A stretch of 21,904 bases of DNA from an uncultured Blautia sp. (lineage in GTDB: Bacteria; Bacillota; Clostridia; Lachnospirales; Lachnospiraceae), in the NCBI GenBank assembly GCA_937893675.1, contig CALBGI010000016.1, positions 1 to 21,904 of the forward strand. The letters run 5' to 3'. Both the position numbers and the translations under genes were made by a program. The first letter of the stretch is position 1. Each line of letters starts with the position of its first letter. Shown piece by piece: positions 20,684 to 21,904 of this stretch. The notes under the pieces were generated by a model. That model was given only the letters and a program-made list of their open reading frames with translations. It did not search any database and was not told where the DNA came from.

Positions 20684-20696
20684 CGATCCTATATGC

Positions 20697-21904
20697 TTAT
20701 TCCATCGCTCGCATTTCTTCCACAAGCGATTGATTTTTCTGCCTGCGCATTGTCCAGAAGGACAGAATAACCTCCAGACCAAACAGCACCAGAACGAACA
20801 GCCCCATTTGCAGGAAGGGGAAGGAATATGGCATTGCTACATGGAAAGTCATTTCGCTGAATTTTCGGGCAAATATCACTGCAATCGGGAGGCCGACTGC
20901 CAGGGTTGCCAACGCAGCAGAAAACGCATAGCAAATTCCCTCATAGATGGTCATTTGACAGAGCTGTTTTCTGGTCAGACCGATGGCACGAAAGACGCTG
21001 TTTTCCCTCTTTCTGGACATCTGATTGGAGAGGGTGGTGTTGATGAGATTGACCACGCCAAAGAGGAATACCAGCCAGGACAGCGCCTGAAACCCTCCAA
21101 AAACAACCCGGTTTTCCATTTCCTCATAATCCTTATGTATCCCAATGGTATCCAAGTCAAGATCTGGATTGGAAGAAATGATCGCACTCAGACTGTTTTC
21201 AATCTGCTCCGCCTTTTTGGGATCGCTGACAATGCTCCAGGAATAATCAAAACAATCAATCATAGGCATTGCTTCCTGAAACAATTCTTTGGTTGCAACC
21301 ATGCAGGTGCTGTCCAATGCCAGAGGACCATGACCATTTTTAAGCCCATCGTTTATGAGCAGACCGGAAACCGTGACAGGAATCTCTTGATCCCCTATGG
21401 TAAGTTTGATAACTGACCCCACATCTACACCGATCATATCTTCTGCATATTCCATATCAAGTGCAATACTATGGGAATCTTGAGGTAAAGTTCCGGACAC
21501 AAGCGCCGCTTCCATCTTATCCCTGTTTCGGTCACTCAACAGATCACACATTCCGCCGGAAGAACTCTCCTCATTTTCAAACCGCACATGAACCGCCTGA
21601 CGATTCTCTATCACATCTGTTACGCCGTCCACAGCCAGCACCTCCTGCCGAAGCGCTTCATTCAAAGGATTTCCCTCCGACATTACCTCATATTCTGTTT
21701 TTTCAGAGTTCATATAGATTTTATAATCCCCATCCGGGAAAAACTGCCTTGCGATCCGCTCCGGCGAACGAACCAGAAGAACAGAGGCTGTCACCAAAAG
21801 GATTATCCCGCCCAGACTCAGGGAAGCCACGATACTGATGGTCTTTTTACGGTCACGCCTGAAATTTGCAATTCCCATGGAGAGGGGATTTAACCGCATA
21901 TTCT
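20697..21904 (-). CDS. FtsX-family ABC permease, C-terminal half (5' end outside window)
   Basis: The reading frame is open to the right edge, and the visible 400 residues resemble the second half of a long (about 800-aa) FtsX/MacB-type permease: a short cytosolic LNPLSMGIANFRRDRKKT, a helix (ISIVASLSLGGIILLVTASV, about 21-40), a large extracellular domain to about 270, then the FtsX core with three helices (about 272-292, 318-342, 362-384). The segment NSVFRAIGLTRKQLCQMTIY (297-316) is the FtsX coupling motif. The ATG at 21899 has no ribosome site, so it is probably internal. The ATPase partner should lie beyond the edge. It is distinct from the two CprBC-like permeases and probably exports or extracts a lipid or peptide. 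Confidence 0.85.
   Translation of the reverse strand, partial: NMRLNPLSMGIANFRRDRKKTISIVASLSLGGIILLVTASVLLVRSPERIARQFFPDGDYKIYMNSEKTEYEVMSEGNPLNEALRQEVLAVDGVTDVIENRQAVHVRFENEESSSGGMCDLLSDRNRDKMEAALVSGTLPQDSHSIALDMEYAEDMIGVDVGSVIKLTIGDQEIPVTVSGLLINDGLKNGHGPLALDSTCMVATKELFQEAMPMIDCFDYSWSIVSDPKKAEQIENSLSAIISSNPDLDLDTIGIHKDYEEMENRVVFGGFQALSWLVFLFGVVNLINTTLSNQMSRKRENSVFRAIGLTRKQLCQMTIYEGICYAFSAALATLAVGLPIAVIFARKFSEMTFHVAMPYSFPFLQMGLFVLVLFGLEVILSFWTMRRQKNQSLVEEMRAME

Overview
The window looks like part of a Gram-positive (Firmicutes/Clostridia, gut Lachnospiraceae- or Ruminococcaceae-like) integrative and conjugative element (ICE). The evidence is strong AGGAGG ribosome-binding sites, ATGA start/stop overlaps between genes, and a conjugation gene set (Maff2, VirD4/TraG, PcfB, DpnD/PcfM-DUF3846, ParB, DnaC-like loader, wHTH replication protein, BRO/KilAC antirepressor) known mainly from Clostridia ICEs. 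All credible genes lie on the minus strand, so transcription runs from high to low coordinates. I saw no rRNA, tRNA or CRISPR array.

Region 1 (about 7281 down to 38) is a replication/transfer operon: antirepressor, small protein, replication initiator, ATPase loader, a small unlisted-size ORF (48 aa), ParB, an unknown 168-aa protein, DpnD/DUF3846 protein, PcfB, the VirD4 coupling protein and Maff2. Genes overlap by 4 nt or are 10-20 nt apart, except for a 206-bp gap between virD4 and maff2. The initiator gene carries five tandem 15-bp repeats with a CCGTAnnCGG core next to an AT-rich stretch, which looks like an origin inside the initiator gene. The parB gene contains a perfect 13-bp-arm palindrome.

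Region 2 (7282-7862) is non-coding. It holds a bidirectional terminator after the integrase, three GTAAACCCAT repeats, several inverted repeats and a minus-strand terminator/attenuator hairpin just before the antirepressor. Because the transfer operon begins directly after the integrase with no host gene between, this could be an attachment joint (circular form or abutting elements).

Region 3 (7863-10754) is the recombination module: two full-length paralogous tyrosine recombinases in tandem and an excisionase-like helix-turn-helix protein. Region 4 (10755-12283) holds a structured non-coding stretch, a sigma-70 region-4-like regulator, and a 35-codon ORF whose Shine-Dalgarno sits in the loop of a perfect hairpin, plus several terminators.

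Region 5 (12284-19015) is cargo: an antimicrobial-peptide resistance locus of the CprABC/BceAB kind (one ATPase, two FtsX-type permeases) with its BceS-like kinase and OmpR-family regulator. A regulator-like site lies upstream of the ATPase. Region 6 (19092-21904) holds a 57-aa unknown protein and an NTF2/SnoaL-like protein under a recognisable promoter, a stand-alone protein with two receiver domains, and the C-terminal half of a further FtsX-type permease that runs off the right edge. Together the window joins transfer/replication, site-specific recombination, and a peptide-sensing efflux cargo. Stretches over 300 bp without a gene are 7282-7862 and 10755-11308; 11723-12283 has only the 35-codon ORF. 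Their contents are described in the entries.
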